Made by a program: the position numbers and the translations under genes
From: an uncultured Faecalibacterium sp.
Lineage (GTDB): Bacteria; Bacillota; Clostridia; Oscillospirales; Ruminococcaceae
Assembly (NCBI GenBank): GCA_934501115.1
Contig: CAKSTO010000010.1
Coordinates: forward strand, 1 to 48,295
Length of the DNA stretch: 48,295 nt
Direction of reading: 5' to 3'
The notes under the pieces: model-generated
What the model was told of the DNA's origin: nothing
Seen by the model: the letters and a program-made list of their open reading frames with translations, nothing else
Database searches by the model: none
Shown: piece by piece, positions 22,501-30,964 of the stretch
Layout of the letters: each line of letters begins with the position of its first letter
How positions within the stretch are numbered: position 1 is the first letter of the stretch

Positions 22501-23016
22501 ATGAAAAAGCTAGCAAGAATTGCGGCGCTGCTCCTTGTGGGCATCATGACTCTGGCGATGCTCACAGGCTGCAAGGGCGCTTTTGAAACAAACCCCAAGG
22601 CGGAGGAGCAGATCCTTCAATATGTGCAGGACACCTTTGCGGATCGGCTGAACGGAAAGAAGCTGACCAACAATTCGAGCCTGCATCAGGAGGCCGCTCA
22701 GATCCTTGCCAAGGTCACCGAGGACGGCAAGATCAAGGAAAGCGATTGCTGCCACGAAAAAATCACCCACTATGACGGACTCGATAAGGCTGAAGTCAAG
22801 ATCGCATGCGTCGTTTTTTCCACGGACTCGGGTGAAGACGAGATGCTGCAGATGAAGGAATTTACAGGCAATGTTCAGGAATTCCTGAATGATGAACCGC
22901 TGAGTGATCTGTACACTCGTTGCGCTATGCTCCTTGATTTCGGCGTGGCGACCCGCGTCATCAACGGCAAGACCTATGTGGCCATCGCCTATGTGGACTA
23001 CGAACGTGGAATCTGA
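22501..23016 (+). CDS. Small lipoprotein, tandem paralogue 1
   Basis: 171 aa. Signal peptide KKLARIAALLLVGIMTLAM with lipobox LTGC (Cys at about residue 24). The mature region begins with a helix containing NPKAEEQILQYV and ends VATRVINGKTYVAIAYVDYERGI. The pattern helix-N-x-x-L-x-x-x-A faintly recalls a CAP/SCP N-terminal half, but no catalytic His is seen. First of three similar genes; gene 2 follows 50 bp later. Confidence 0.8.
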   Translation: MKKLARIAALLLVGIMTLAMLTGCKGAFETNPKAEEQILQYVQDTFADRLNGKKLTNNSSLHQEAAQILAKVTEDGKIKESDCCHEKITHYDGLDKAEVKIACVVFSTDSGEDEMLQMKEFTGNVQEFLNDEPLSDLYTRCAMLLDFGVATRVINGKTYVAIAYVDYERGI

Positions 23017-23066
23017 GCCCTGAAACGGAACAGGGATCGATCTTCAAACGACAGGAGGAACTGACT

Positions 23067-23582
23067 ATGAAAAAATTCAGACGTCTCGCCGCCCTGCTCC
23101 TTGCGGGCGTGCTGGCTCTTGCAGTGCTGAGCGGCTGCGGCGGCTCGCGCTTTGAACGCGAGGTGGAAGAAACCGCGCTCAAATACGCCAATGCGGCAAT
23201 ACGTGATACGCTGGGCGAAGGTGCGCGGGAATTCAAAAATGATCCCGAGCTCCGCCAGAAAGCATACGAGATGCTGGGCAGGATCGACCCGGAGAGCGGC
23301 CTGATCGACAGCCAAAAGGCTGTCATGGTCATCGAAGAGTATCTCGGGGGTAAAAGCACCCTCACATTTATTGCTGTCGAGGGGGAGGGCTACGGCAGAG
23401 ATAAGCGGCTGGCAACAGAGATCACGCCGGACAAGATCAAGCAGGTGATCGACAGGATGCTGAGAAGCAACCATGGATCTGCGGCTAAGAATATGACGGC
23501 TTTCGGCGTCGCTGCCCGCACCATCGGCGGAAAGACCTATATGGCGATTGGCGCGACATACGTCGGACCGACCATATCGTAA
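23067..23582 (+). CDS. Small lipoprotein, tandem paralogue 2
   Basis: 171 aa, the same length as paralogue 1. Signal peptide KKFRRLAALLLAGVLALAV, lipobox LSGC. The C-terminal VAARTIGGKTYMAIGATYVG aligns with VATRVINGKTYVAIAYVDYE of the first. The middle is highly charged and divergent. RBS GGAGG precedes ATG 23067. Probably cotranscribed with paralogue 1. Function unknown. Confidence 0.8.
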   Translation: MKKFRRLAALLLAGVLALAVLSGCGGSRFEREVEETALKYANAAIRDTLGEGAREFKNDPELRQKAYEMLGRIDPESGLIDSQKAVMVIEEYLGGKSTLTFIAVEGEGYGRDKRLATEITPDKIKQVIDRMLRSNHGSAAKNMTAFGVAARTIGGKTYMAIGATYVGPTIS

Positions 23583-23593
23583 CATCGCACCCC

Positions 23594-23634
23594 CGGAAAG
23601 CCCTTGGAGAGCGAAAGCTCCCCGGGGCTTTTTT
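23594..23634 (+). terminator. Terminator after lipoprotein 2
   Basis: GGAAAGCCC...GGAG AGCGAAAG CTCC...GGGGCTTTTTT; clear T tract. Confidence 0.8.
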
Positions 23635-23762
23635 GCACGTTTTTTTCTGTGGCAAAGAAGCTTTGCGAAGTAAGGACGCAATCTGTGAAAATGGCAATGG
23701 AAACCGCGTTGTTTGGTTGATTCTGCACGAATTTTTCCCGGAAACCTTGTGCATTCTCTCGA

Positions 23763-23792
23763 TTGACAAAACCGCCAAGAGTTGGATATAAT
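23763..23792 (+). promoter_or_regulatory. Promoter of lipoprotein 3
   Basis: TTGACA (23763-23768), 18 bp, TATAAT (23787-23792). Confidence 0.85.
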
Positions 23793-23879
23793 CAGGGCAG
23801 AAAGAACCCCATGACCCAAGGGGAGCTTTCCTCAGAAAAAGAAACAAAGCCACAAAAAAACAGACTGGAGGGATACCCT

Positions 23880-24359
23880 ATGAAGAAATTGTCGAAGATC
23901 GTTGCCCTGCTTCTGGCAGGCGCTCTGACCATGCTGATGTTCACAGCCTGCGGCGGTGGCGGCGGCAGCTCCACCAACAAAGCCGAAGAGCAGAAAGTGA
24001 TGGAGCAGATCGGTAAGGAAAAGGGCATTTCGGTGGCCAGTGACGCAGAGCTCCGCGCAGTGGCTGAAAAGAGACTGGATGAGTCGCTCCAGTATAAAAT
24101 TTTCGGCTATGCAGGAGCGTACAGGTGCTATAAGGATCGAGTAGGAAATGATCTGGCTGTCACCATTACTGCCCGGCACAACTATGAGGATACGTTCCTG
24201 AGCACGGTTCTGACTTATATCTCGCAGTATATTAAAACGGATGTCAGCGGCAACGTGAGTCAGGATGGCGTCTGGTCGAATATAGGCGTGGTGGTCAAGA
24301 GCGATAACGAGCAGAACTACATTGGCATCACCATCCGCATTAAGAACTACTACAAGTAA
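23880..24359 (+). CDS. Small lipoprotein, tandem paralogue 3
   Basis: 159 aa. Signal peptide KKLSKIVALLLAGALTML with lipobox FTAC, then a Gly/Ser-rich linker and EEQKVMEQIGKEKGISVASDAELRAVAEKRLDESL, similar in layout to the helix of paralogues 1 and 2. C-terminus VVVKSDNEQNYIGITIRI matches the strand region of the others. ATG 23880 follows CTGGAGGG. It has its own promoter and terminator, so it is regulated separately. Function unknown. Confidence 0.8.
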   Translation: MKKLSKIVALLLAGALTMLMFTACGGGGGSSTNKAEEQKVMEQIGKEKGISVASDAELRAVAEKRLDESLQYKIFGYAGAYRCYKDRVGNDLAVTITARHNYEDTFLSTVLTYISQYIKTDVSGNVSQDGVWSNIGVVVKSDNEQNYIGITIRIKNYYK

Positions 24360-24376
24360 AAATCCATCACCCTTTC

Positions 24377-24418
24377 CCCCCGGAGCGTGGCTGCAAGGCC
24401 GCCCTCCGGGGCTTTTTG
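24377..24418 (+). terminator. Terminator after lipoprotein 3
   Basis: CCCCGGAG pairs with CTCCGGGG around a GCGTGGCTGCAAGGCCGCC loop, followed by CTTTTT. Confidence 0.75.
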
Positions 24419-24780
24419 CGTTTGAACCCTCTCAGCCTGCTCCCGTTGGTCGCAGCCAGCTCCCCCGAAGGGGGAGCTTTTAAGCATCTGACGGTTTGCA
24501 GCAAATAAGCTCCCCCTTCGGGGGAGCTGGCATCGCGCAGCGATGACGGAGAGGGTCGCCTCCCTCCCAGAGGGAGGTGGCAAGCCCGCAGGGTTTGACG
24601 GAAGGAGTTCGCCCCGCTGTTTTTTTGCGCCTTTTGGCAGAGATGCCGTTTCCCGTTACGACCCCTCCCTGTGAAAAGGCAATGCTGGAAAATCCGCAGA
24701 TTTTCCAGCATTGCAAATTTAAAATAATTCTTCCGCTGCTTATGCGCAAAGCGCACGCGGCGCGCATTCCAAATCCTCCC
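24408..24780 (+). repeat. 370-bp direct repeat, unit 1, ending in CCGCAG element copy 4
   Basis: From GGGGCTTTTTGCG to the CCGCAG element. The first 250 bp (CCCTCTCAGCCTGCTCCC, then AGCTCCCCC/GGGGGAGCT hairpins, and GGTTTGACGG) are nearly identical to 25014-25275. The element: stem GCAATGCTGGAAAAT (24679-24693), loop CCGCAG (24694-24699), arm 24700-24714; pseudoknot CCGC 24733-24736 with GCGG 24757-24760, ATGCGC 24742-24747 with GCGCAT 24762-24767. Confidence 0.85.
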
Positions 24781-24837
24781 GCCCCCGGCGGGGCAATTTA
24801 TGTCACGTTCCAGATTACGTGGACAATTTCTAACGGC

Positions 24838-24934
24838 AAAAAGAAATGACCGCCCCAGACTTCCAACCCTGAGCGGTCATTCTTTTTGATTATCTCAGCC
24901 GAAGGAAGCTGACCATGCGGCCAGCACCTTTTCT
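24838..24934 (-). ncRNA. Candidate small RNA (~97 nt) with own promoter and terminator
   Basis: A perfect minus-strand promoter (24941-24969) predicts a start near 24934. The transcript would hold a GCTGGCC/GGTCAGC hairpin, an AAGG and an eight-codon frame (MVSFLRLR, ATG at about 24915), and would end at an intrinsic terminator: stem GCGGTCATT/AATGACCGC (24845-24881) with a T tract at 24836-24844. It lies between two copies of a direct repeat. It could be a regulatory RNA or a tiny peptide gene; I recognise no known family. Confidence 0.6.
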
Positions 24935-24940
24935 GTTTGT

Positions 24941-24969
24941 AGTATAGTGTTTTTTGATCGGTTTGTCAA
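24941..24969 (-). promoter_or_regulatory. Consensus promoter of the candidate small RNA
   Basis: Minus strand: TTGACA (24964-24969), 17 bp, TATACT (24941-24946). No annotated protein gene lies downstream before the terminator. Confidence 0.85.
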
Positions 24970-25013
24970 GTAAAGTGCACCTTTCATATCCCCCGTGGAG
25001 CACCCCGCTCCCC

Positions 25014-25391
25014 GGGGCTTTTTTGCGTTTGAACCCTCTCAGCCTGCTCCCGTTGGTCGCAGCCAGCTCCCCCGAAGGGGGAGCTTTTAAGCATCTGACG
25101 GTTTGCAGCAAATAAGCTCCCCCTTCGGGGGAGGTGGCATCGCGCAGCGATGACGGAGAGGGCTGCCTCCCTCCCAGAGGGAGGTGGCAAACCCGCAGGG
25201 TTTGACGGAAGGAGTTCGTCCCGCTCCGGGGCTTTTTTCTGCCTTTTGGCAGAGATGTCGTTTCCCGGTACGACCCCTTTCCGTGAAAAAGCATCTCCGA
25301 AACGACCGCAGTCGTTTCGGAGATGCAAAACTTAAAATAATTCTTCCGCTGATATTTGCCAAAGCGAACGCGGCGGCAATTCTGAATGGTT
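25014..25391 (+). repeat. 370-bp direct repeat, unit 2, ending in CCGCAG element copy 5
   Basis: Second unit of the direct repeat. The element: stem GCATCTCCGAAACGA (25291-25305), loop CCGCAG (25306-25311), arm 25312-25326; pseudoknot CCGC 25346-25349 with GCGG 25370-25373, TTGCC 25356-25360 with GGCAA 25375-25379. Left flanks of units 1 and 2 are almost identical, yet the hairpin stem is completely different. Confidence 0.85.
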
Positions 25392-25394
25392 GCT

Positions 25395-25424
25395 CTGTCA
25401 AACCGTGCCGTTTTGTGGTACAAT
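25395..25424 (+). promoter_or_regulatory. Promoter of the jetABC operon
   Basis: CTGTCA (25395-25400), 18 bp, TACAAT (25419-25424) with a TG extension; 37 bp before jetA. Confidence 0.6.
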
Positions 25425-25460
25425 AAAAGGGTATCGAACCAAGACAGAAAGGACGTTTCC

Positions 25461-26888
25461 ATGCAGCTGTTTGAACTGGTGTCCCCGCGGCTGTTCCGCC
25501 CGCTGGCGGGACCCAACCGGGCGTTTTATGCCGAGCTGCTGCTTCTGCTCTGGGAGGAATGCCGCCATACGGCGGACTACAGCATCTCCCGGGCAGAGGC
25601 GGTGAGCCGTGCCGAAGATTACTTTGCCGCGCTGGCAAAGCCCCTTGCGCTGGACGCGGACGGTGCGGGCGATGAGGACGAGCAGCCCACCCGCGACCCC
25701 CACACGCTGGCGGTGGGCTTTCTGCTGCGGCTGCGCCGCACCGGCTGGCTGGAAGAGACCCCCGGCAGCTATGAGGGCGAAGCGTCCCTTGCCTTTGTGC
25801 CGGAGGTGGCACCGCTGCTGGAAGCGCTGGAAGAGATCCTGAACCCCCGCGTGGTCACTTACACCGGCAAGCTGTACAAGGCGTGGCAGCTGCTGGGCGG
25901 CATCGGGCAGGAAAAAAGCCCCTACGAGAACGTTCTGCGGGAGGTGGATTCCGACCTTGACACCCTGAACCGCTCCCTCCGGGCGCTCAATGCTTCCATC
26001 GGCCACTACATCGACCGGCTCACCCGCAACCGCACCCCGCAGGAGGTGCTGGAGCTGTTTGACCAGTACGAGGAAAAGGTGGTGGCGGCGGCCTACCACC
26101 GCTTCAAGACCAGCGACAACCTGTTCAACTACCGCGCCTATCTGGAAGAGGAGCTGGACGACTGCGAGGAAAACCAGCTGCCCCGGCTGGCCTTCGATTA
26201 TGCCCGGGTGGAGCGCTGCGCCCCCGGCGAGGCTGCACCCCGGGTGAAGGCACTCATCCAGAAGCAGCGGGACGCGCTGGAAGAGATGAGCCTGCTCATG
26301 CGCGAGATCGATGCCAGCCACATCCGCTACCGCAAGCGAGCCGTGCAGCGGGCGCAGTTCCTGCTGCTGAGCGACCGCTCGTCGCAGGGCAGCGTCACCG
26401 CTCTGCTGCGCCGCTACGCCGAGGACATCCGCACCCCGGAGCAGCTGTTTGAGCCGGACGACGGCCCGGTGGCAAAGCGGCTGCACCTGTACCCGGCGGC
26501 AGTGTTCGGGGAGAAATTTCTCTACCCGCCCGCCGCACAGCGCACCGCCGAGCCGCTGGCTCCGGTGCGCACCGAAGCCTTTGACCCGCAGCAGCTGCGC
26601 AGAGAGCAGCAGCTTCTGCTGGACTACGCCCGCCTTGCCGTCACCGAGGAGAATGTCACCCTGCTGGCACGGCAGGCGCTCGCCGCCCGCCCGCAGGTGA
26701 ACGCGTCGGCGCTGGCAGAGGAATACCCGGGCGATTTTGCCCGCATTATCGGCCTGCACACCTACTCGCAGTCGCCGCACCGGGACTATGACATTCAGCT
26801 CACCGGCAACTGGGTGGAGCGCGGAGGCTTCCGCTTTGAGGACTTTGTTCTCACCCGCCGTAAGGAGGAAGAAGATGGCAACCATTAA
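25461..26888 (+). CDS. JetA/MksF-like protein of a Wadjet-type SMC system
   Basis: 475 aa, mostly helical. First of three overlapping genes whose third is an SMC-type ATPase and second a MksE-like protein, the order of jetA-jetB-jetC. JetA is the kleisin-type subunit that would bridge the SMC heads. N-terminus MQLFELVSPRLFRPLAGPNRAFYAE; a long coiled-coil-like central part (EVDSDLDTLNRSLRALNASIGHYIDRL; LIQKQRDALEEMSLLMREI) and a winged-helix-like C-terminus (ERGGFRFEDFVLTRRK). ATG 25461 follows GAAAGGA. The family assignment is from general resemblance and operon context and should be confirmed with an HMM. Confidence 0.8.
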   Translation: MQLFELVSPRLFRPLAGPNRAFYAELLLLLWEECRHTADYSISRAEAVSRAEDYFAALAKPLALDADGAGDEDEQPTRDPHTLAVGFLLRLRRTGWLEETPGSYEGEASLAFVPEVAPLLEALEEILNPRVVTYTGKLYKAWQLLGGIGQEKSPYENVLREVDSDLDTLNRSLRALNASIGHYIDRLTRNRTPQEVLELFDQYEEKVVAAAYHRFKTSDNLFNYRAYLEEELDDCEENQLPRLAFDYARVERCAPGEAAPRVKALIQKQRDALEEMSLLMREIDASHIRYRKRAVQRAQFLLLSDRSSQGSVTALLRRYAEDIRTPEQLFEPDDGPVAKRLHLYPAAVFGEKFLYPPAAQRTAEPLAPVRTEAFDPQQLRREQQLLLDYARLAVTEENVTLLARQALAARPQVNASALAEEYPGDFARIIGLHTYSQSPHRDYDIQLTGNWVERGGFRFEDFVLTRRKEEEDGNH

Positions 26889-27477
26889 CATGCTGGAAGA
26901 GACCGCAAATTACCTGCTGAACCACTGCTTTCTGCTGGGCGGTGTGGAAGATCAGCGGGCGAAATATCTCTACGTGCAGGATCATCTGGATGAGGTGCGT
27001 GCCGTGTTTGCCCCGCTGGGCTATTCGGTGCTGCTGTACCCGGCACCCCTGCAGGCGGCGGCGCTGGTCAACGGCCACGAGGGCAGTCAGGCACGGCTGC
27101 TGAAATACGAGAGCATCCTGCTGCTGGTGCTGCGGCTTTTGTACCTGCAAAAGCGCGAGAGCCTTGCCGCCAGTGCAGACGAGGTTCTGGTGACGGTAGA
27201 AGAGGTGCAGACCGAGCTGCAGAAGATGAATCTGCCCCGCCGCCTTGACCAGAAAACGCTGGAAAACCTGATGCGCACCCTGCGCCGGTACAATCTGGCG
27301 CGGCCTGTGGGGCGGCTTTCCGGGCTGGACAGCCGCATTGAAGTGTTCCCGACCGTGCTGCTGGCGCTGCCGGACGCTGACCTTGCGGATGCGGCGGCAG
27401 AATCTGCCCGCACCCGCACCGAGCTTGGGCTGTACGAACGCCCGGAGGGAACGGAAGCAGGGGAGGGTGAAGAATGA
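26875..27477 (+). CDS. JetB/MksE-like protein of a Wadjet-type SMC system
   Basis: 200 aa, DUF4194/MksE-like: winged-helix KITE-type subunit binding the kleisin. Landmarks: NYLLNHCFLLGG, then LLKYESILLLVLRLLYLQKRE (a typical hydrophobic helix of this family), RRLDQKTLENLMRTLRRYNL and a strand IEVFPTVLLAL. The C-terminal 25 residues are acidic. ATG 26875 overlaps the jetA end by 14 nt and follows AAGGAGG; its own stop overlaps the jetC start by 4 nt. The tight coupling suggests a fixed-stoichiometry complex. Confidence 0.82.
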   Translation: MATINMLEETANYLLNHCFLLGGVEDQRAKYLYVQDHLDEVRAVFAPLGYSVLLYPAPLQAAALVNGHEGSQARLLKYESILLLVLRLLYLQKRESLAASADEVLVTVEEVQTELQKMNLPRRLDQKTLENLMRTLRRYNLARPVGRLSGLDSRIEVFPTVLLALPDADLADAAAESARTRTELGLYERPEGTEAGEGEE

Positions 27478-30400
27478 TCGAACTCAAGCGGCTGAAACTG
27501 ATCAACTGGCACAATTTTGAAAACGTCACCTTCGACTGCGCCCGCCTGACTTATATGATCGGCGTCAACGCCGTGGGCAAGACCACCATTCTGGACGCCA
27601 TCCGCTACTGCCTGACCACCAACCGCAATTTCAATGCGCTGGGCAACAAAAAGAGCGGCCGCACCCTGCAGGGCTCTGTCCACGCCAAGCAGCGCGGCGA
27701 GAATGCCTACCGCCGCCCGGGGCACACCGTGGCCTACATCGGCGCGGAGTTCTACGACAGCGTCAAGCACACGCCCTTCGTCATCGCGGTGCGGGTGGAG
27801 TCCGAAGGACCCATGCAGGAGCTGCACCCCGGCGACCAGACATGGTACATCTCCGAGGACGGCATCACGCTGGAGCAGCTGCCCTTTATCGACCCGCGCA
27901 CCGGTGCGCCCAGCGCCAAGGAGGACTTCAAGCCCGCAACCGGACGCCTTTCCTACACCCGCAGCCCCAGCGAAGCCCGCGACCGCATCTGCCGGGCGCT
28001 GGGCATCGGGCGCGCCTCCAGCCCGCTGGGCAAAAAGTTCAACGAGGTGTTCCAGATGGGCACCAGCATGGACGAGATCCCGAATTTCCGCGAGTTTTTG
28101 TATCAGTACATCCTGCCCCAGCCGGAGCTGGATCTGGATGCTTTGCAGGGCGACCGGCTGGAACTGGAAAACCTGCACGCCGTGCTGGCCGAAGCCCAGA
28201 CCCGCGCCGCTGCGCTGGAAGAGATCGTAGCCTTTGGCCGTGAGGCCGCCGAAAAGCAGACCCAGGCTCTTGTAAACCGGGGCGCGGCGCTGCTGGCGCG
28301 CTCTGCCGCAGACGGCGGAGAGCAGGCTGCATGGCAGGAGCGCATGGATGCCGGGCACCGCCAGCTGGACGGCCTGAACGCCTGCTATGCCGAGGCGCGG
28401 GCTGCCGAAGCAGAAGCCCGCCGTGCCTACCTGACCGCCCACAGTGCGGCCGGTGCCAGCGGTGAGGGAAGGGCACTGGAGGCCATGACCGAGGAGCTTT
28501 CCCGCCGAAAAACGGCGCTGGAGGCGGCTGCCCGCAAGGCCGAAAAAGCTGAAAAAGCTGCACAGCGCACCGGTACGCTGCTGGCGGCTCTGCGCCGCAG
28601 CGGCTTTGCTCCGGTGCTGAAAATGGAGGAGCTGACGGCGCAGACCCTGCCCGAACTCACCGCGTGGCTCTCCGCGCAGGAAAAGCCGCTGGAAGAGGCC
28701 TATTTTGCCGCCCGCCAGAACACCGCAGCGCTGCGCAGAGAGCAGGCAGACAGGCGTTCCGAGCTGGACGCGGTGTCCGGCGGCAAGTGGGTCTACCCCC
28801 ACGGCGATGCTGCCACCCGGGTGCGGGACGCGGTCAACGCCGAGCTGAAGAGCCGCGGCATGAAGCCGGATGCAAAGATCTTCTGTGAGCTGCTGAACGT
28901 GGAGGACGAGAGCTGGCAGGACTGCGTGGAAGCCTGCCTTGGCGACCGCCGCTTTGATATCCTTGTGCCGCCCGCCCACTACGAGGCCGCCAAGAGCGCT
29001 TTTGTGGCGCTGAAAGAGAAGGTCGGCCCCATCAGCCTGCTGGACACCCCGGGTATCCGCAAGGCCAACCGTCATGCGGACACCGCGCCCGCCGACAGCC
29101 TTGCCGCACAGGTCACCAGCGAGAACCCGCTGGCTGCCCAGTATGCGGACACCATCCTGCGGCGCATCGTCTGCTGCGACACCTCTGACACGCTGGAGCA
29201 GTACCCGGACAGCGCCACCCGCGACCTTCTTCGCCATCATCCGTTCCGTCTGGAGCGCCTGCGCACACCCCAGCGCTATATCGGTCTGGAAGCCCGCCGC
29301 GCCCGCGCCGGTGCACTGGCCGCGGAGCTGGAAGCTCTGGGCGAAAGCGCCCGTTCCGCTGCCCAGACAGAGCAGAATCTGAAGGCCGCCTACGACCTGT
29401 ATCAGACCCTTCTGCGGGGCACGGTGCTGGACGAGCTTTCTGCCTTGTGGGACGCCCGTGCCGCGCTGACCACCGCGCAGGCTGCGGTGGCTGAGCAGGA
29501 AGCAAAGCTCACCGAGTGCCGTGAGAACCCGCTGCTGCAGCAGCTTTACAAGGAGGAAGAAGCCCGCGAAGCCGCGTGGGAGGCTGCCCGCGCCGCCGTG
29601 GAGCAGGCGGGCGGCGACATCCGTGTGTGCGAAAAACAGATCGCCTCCTGCGAAGCAGAGCAGAAAAAGGCGGGTCAGACGGCACAGCAGAGCGCCGAGG
29701 CCGCCCGGAGCTTTTTTGCGGCGCACCCGCTGGTGGAGCCGCTGGCGCGCGCCCGGATGCTGGCGCTGGCTCCGGCAGACCAGCCCCGCGCCGCCGCACA
29801 GGCCGCCGAAAAGGCGCAGGCCAAGCTGGACGATGCGCTGGCCGTCTATCTGACCGGCACGCTGGAACCGGCGCAGAAGGCCTACAACGAGCACTATGTG
29901 TGCGACTATCCGCTGGGTCTGGCGGGTCTTGACCAGTACCGCGCCCAGCACGAGAGCCTTGTGCGCATCGATCTGGAACGCTATGCCGCCCGTCTGGAAC
30001 AGGCGCAGCGGGACTGCAAGGATCGCTTCCGCAAGGATATTTTGTTCCGCATGAAGGACGATATCTTCAACGCCCGGCGGCAGTTCCGGGAGCTGAACAA
30101 GGTCATGGAGCAGCTGACCTACGGCGAGGAGGTCTACCGCTTTGAGCTGGAGCCCAGCCGTGACCCGCAGCTGGCAGCCTTCTATCAGGTCATCGTGGAC
30201 AAGGGCAACCAGCAGATGACCGAGGGCGACTCGCTGGACAACCTTGCCGCCACCGCCGACCCGGCCTATGAGCGTCAGGTGGACGAGCTGATGGAAAAGA
30301 TCATGGCGGATGTGGACGAGAACACCCGCGCCCGGCAGGAGGGCCGCACCGGCGGCGTGACCCTCTCGGACTATGTGGATTACCGCACCTATCTGGACTA

Positions 30401-30767
30401 CGACATCAAGGTGACGAACCGCGTCACCGGCCAGCAGGCGTACCTGTCCCGGGTCAGCCGCGATTCCTCCGGCGGCGAGAATCAGGCTCCCTTCTATGTG
30501 GCCATCTGCGCCAGCCTTCTGCAGATCTATGAAAAGAGCGAGAACAGCATCCGCCTTGTGCTGCTGGACGAAGCCTTCAGCAAGATGACCAGCGACCGCA
30601 TCCGCCCCATGATGGAGCTGTTCCGCCGCCTGCAGCTGCAGGTGCTGCTCATTTCCACCGTGGAAAAGAGCACCGCCATCCAGCCCTACTGCGACATCAC
30701 CTACTCCATCGTCCGCCACGGCGACGCCAATGCCATTGCGCCCTTTGTCCGCCTTGCGGCGGAATGA
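27474..30767 (+). CDS. JetC/MksB-like SMC ATPase of a Wadjet-type system
   Basis: 1097 aa. Walker A GVNAVGKTT at residues 30-38, ABC signature region DSSGGENQ near 998 and Walker B IRLVLLDEAFSKM near 1022-1034, so the head is intact. Between them are Ala/Glu/Arg-rich coiled coils with a central hinge around residues 440-530 (GKWVYPHGDAATRVRD to DRRFDILVPP). Length fits JetC. Wadjet complexes extrude DNA loops and, with JetD, cut small circular plasmids; MksBEF without a nuclease acts in chromosome organisation. Here no JetD follows: the next gene is convergent and encodes an unrelated peptidase. Confidence 0.9.
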   Translation: MIELKRLKLINWHNFENVTFDCARLTYMIGVNAVGKTTILDAIRYCLTTNRNFNALGNKKSGRTLQGSVHAKQRGENAYRRPGHTVAYIGAEFYDSVKHTPFVIAVRVESEGPMQELHPGDQTWYISEDGITLEQLPFIDPRTGAPSAKEDFKPATGRLSYTRSPSEARDRICRALGIGRASSPLGKKFNEVFQMGTSMDEIPNFREFLYQYILPQPELDLDALQGDRLELENLHAVLAEAQTRAAALEEIVAFGREAAEKQTQALVNRGAALLARSAADGGEQAAWQERMDAGHRQLDGLNACYAEARAAEAEARRAYLTAHSAAGASGEGRALEAMTEELSRRKTALEAAARKAEKAEKAAQRTGTLLAALRRSGFAPVLKMEELTAQTLPELTAWLSAQEKPLEEAYFAARQNTAALRREQADRRSELDAVSGGKWVYPHGDAATRVRDAVNAELKSRGMKPDAKIFCELLNVEDESWQDCVEACLGDRRFDILVPPAHYEAAKSAFVALKEKVGPISLLDTPGIRKANRHADTAPADSLAAQVTSENPLAAQYADTILRRIVCCDTSDTLEQYPDSATRDLLRHHPFRLERLRTPQRYIGLEARRARAGALAAELEALGESARSAAQTEQNLKAAYDLYQTLLRGTVLDELSALWDARAALTTAQAAVAEQEAKLTECRENPLLQQLYKEEEAREAAWEAARAAVEQAGGDIRVCEKQIASCEAEQKKAGQTAQQSAEAARSFFAAHPLVEPLARARMLALAPADQPRAAAQAAEKAQAKLDDALAVYLTGTLEPAQKAYNEHYVCDYPLGLAGLDQYRAQHESLVRIDLERYAARLEQAQRDCKDRFRKDILFRMKDDIFNARRQFRELNKVMEQLTYGEEVYRFELEPSRDPQLAAFYQVIVDKGNQQMTEGDSLDNLAATADPAYERQVDELMEKIMADVDENTRARQEGRTGGVTLSDYVDYRTYLDYDIKVTNRVTGQQAYLSRVSRDSSGGENQAPFYVAICASLLQIYEKSENSIRLVLLDEAFSKMTSDRIRPMMELFRRLQLQVLLISTVEKSTAIQPYCDITYSIVRHGDANAIAPFVRLAAE

Positions 30768-30905
30768 TGTGCGCATTGTATGCGCAATGATGTCTGCCTG
30801 CGGCAGATGATGTTCCGGCTGCGCCGGAAATGAACGTGGAACGATCAAAAATGATTTTAGATTGAGCGACACCGGGCAGCCTGCGGGCTGCCCGGTGTCG
30901 CATTT
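30768..30905. repeat. Row of small hairpins after jetC, ending in a CCGCAG-loop hairpin (minus)
   Basis: Hairpins TGCGCA/TGCGCA (near 30772-30789), TCTGC/GCAGA and TTCCGG/CCGGAA, the last two with a CTGCG loop, then a 15-bp perfect stem at 30866-30880/30887-30901 with loop CTGCGG, which is CCGCAG on the minus strand. The last one may terminate jetC transcription. No pseudoknot follows on either strand. There is no coding sequence. Confidence 0.75.
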
Positions 30906-30964
30906 TCACCAGAGATTCCGCAAGGGAAAACGGCATCTGCAGCGCCTGTTTCCTGCGGAAACAG

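Noticed and set aside
27087..30872. 1261-codon open frame antisense to jetB/jetC
   Set aside because: Mirror frame of GC-rich coding sequence; no ribosome binding site, no recognisable domains, low-complexity Gln/Leu/Gly/His composition. The + strand frame has clear SMC motifs.
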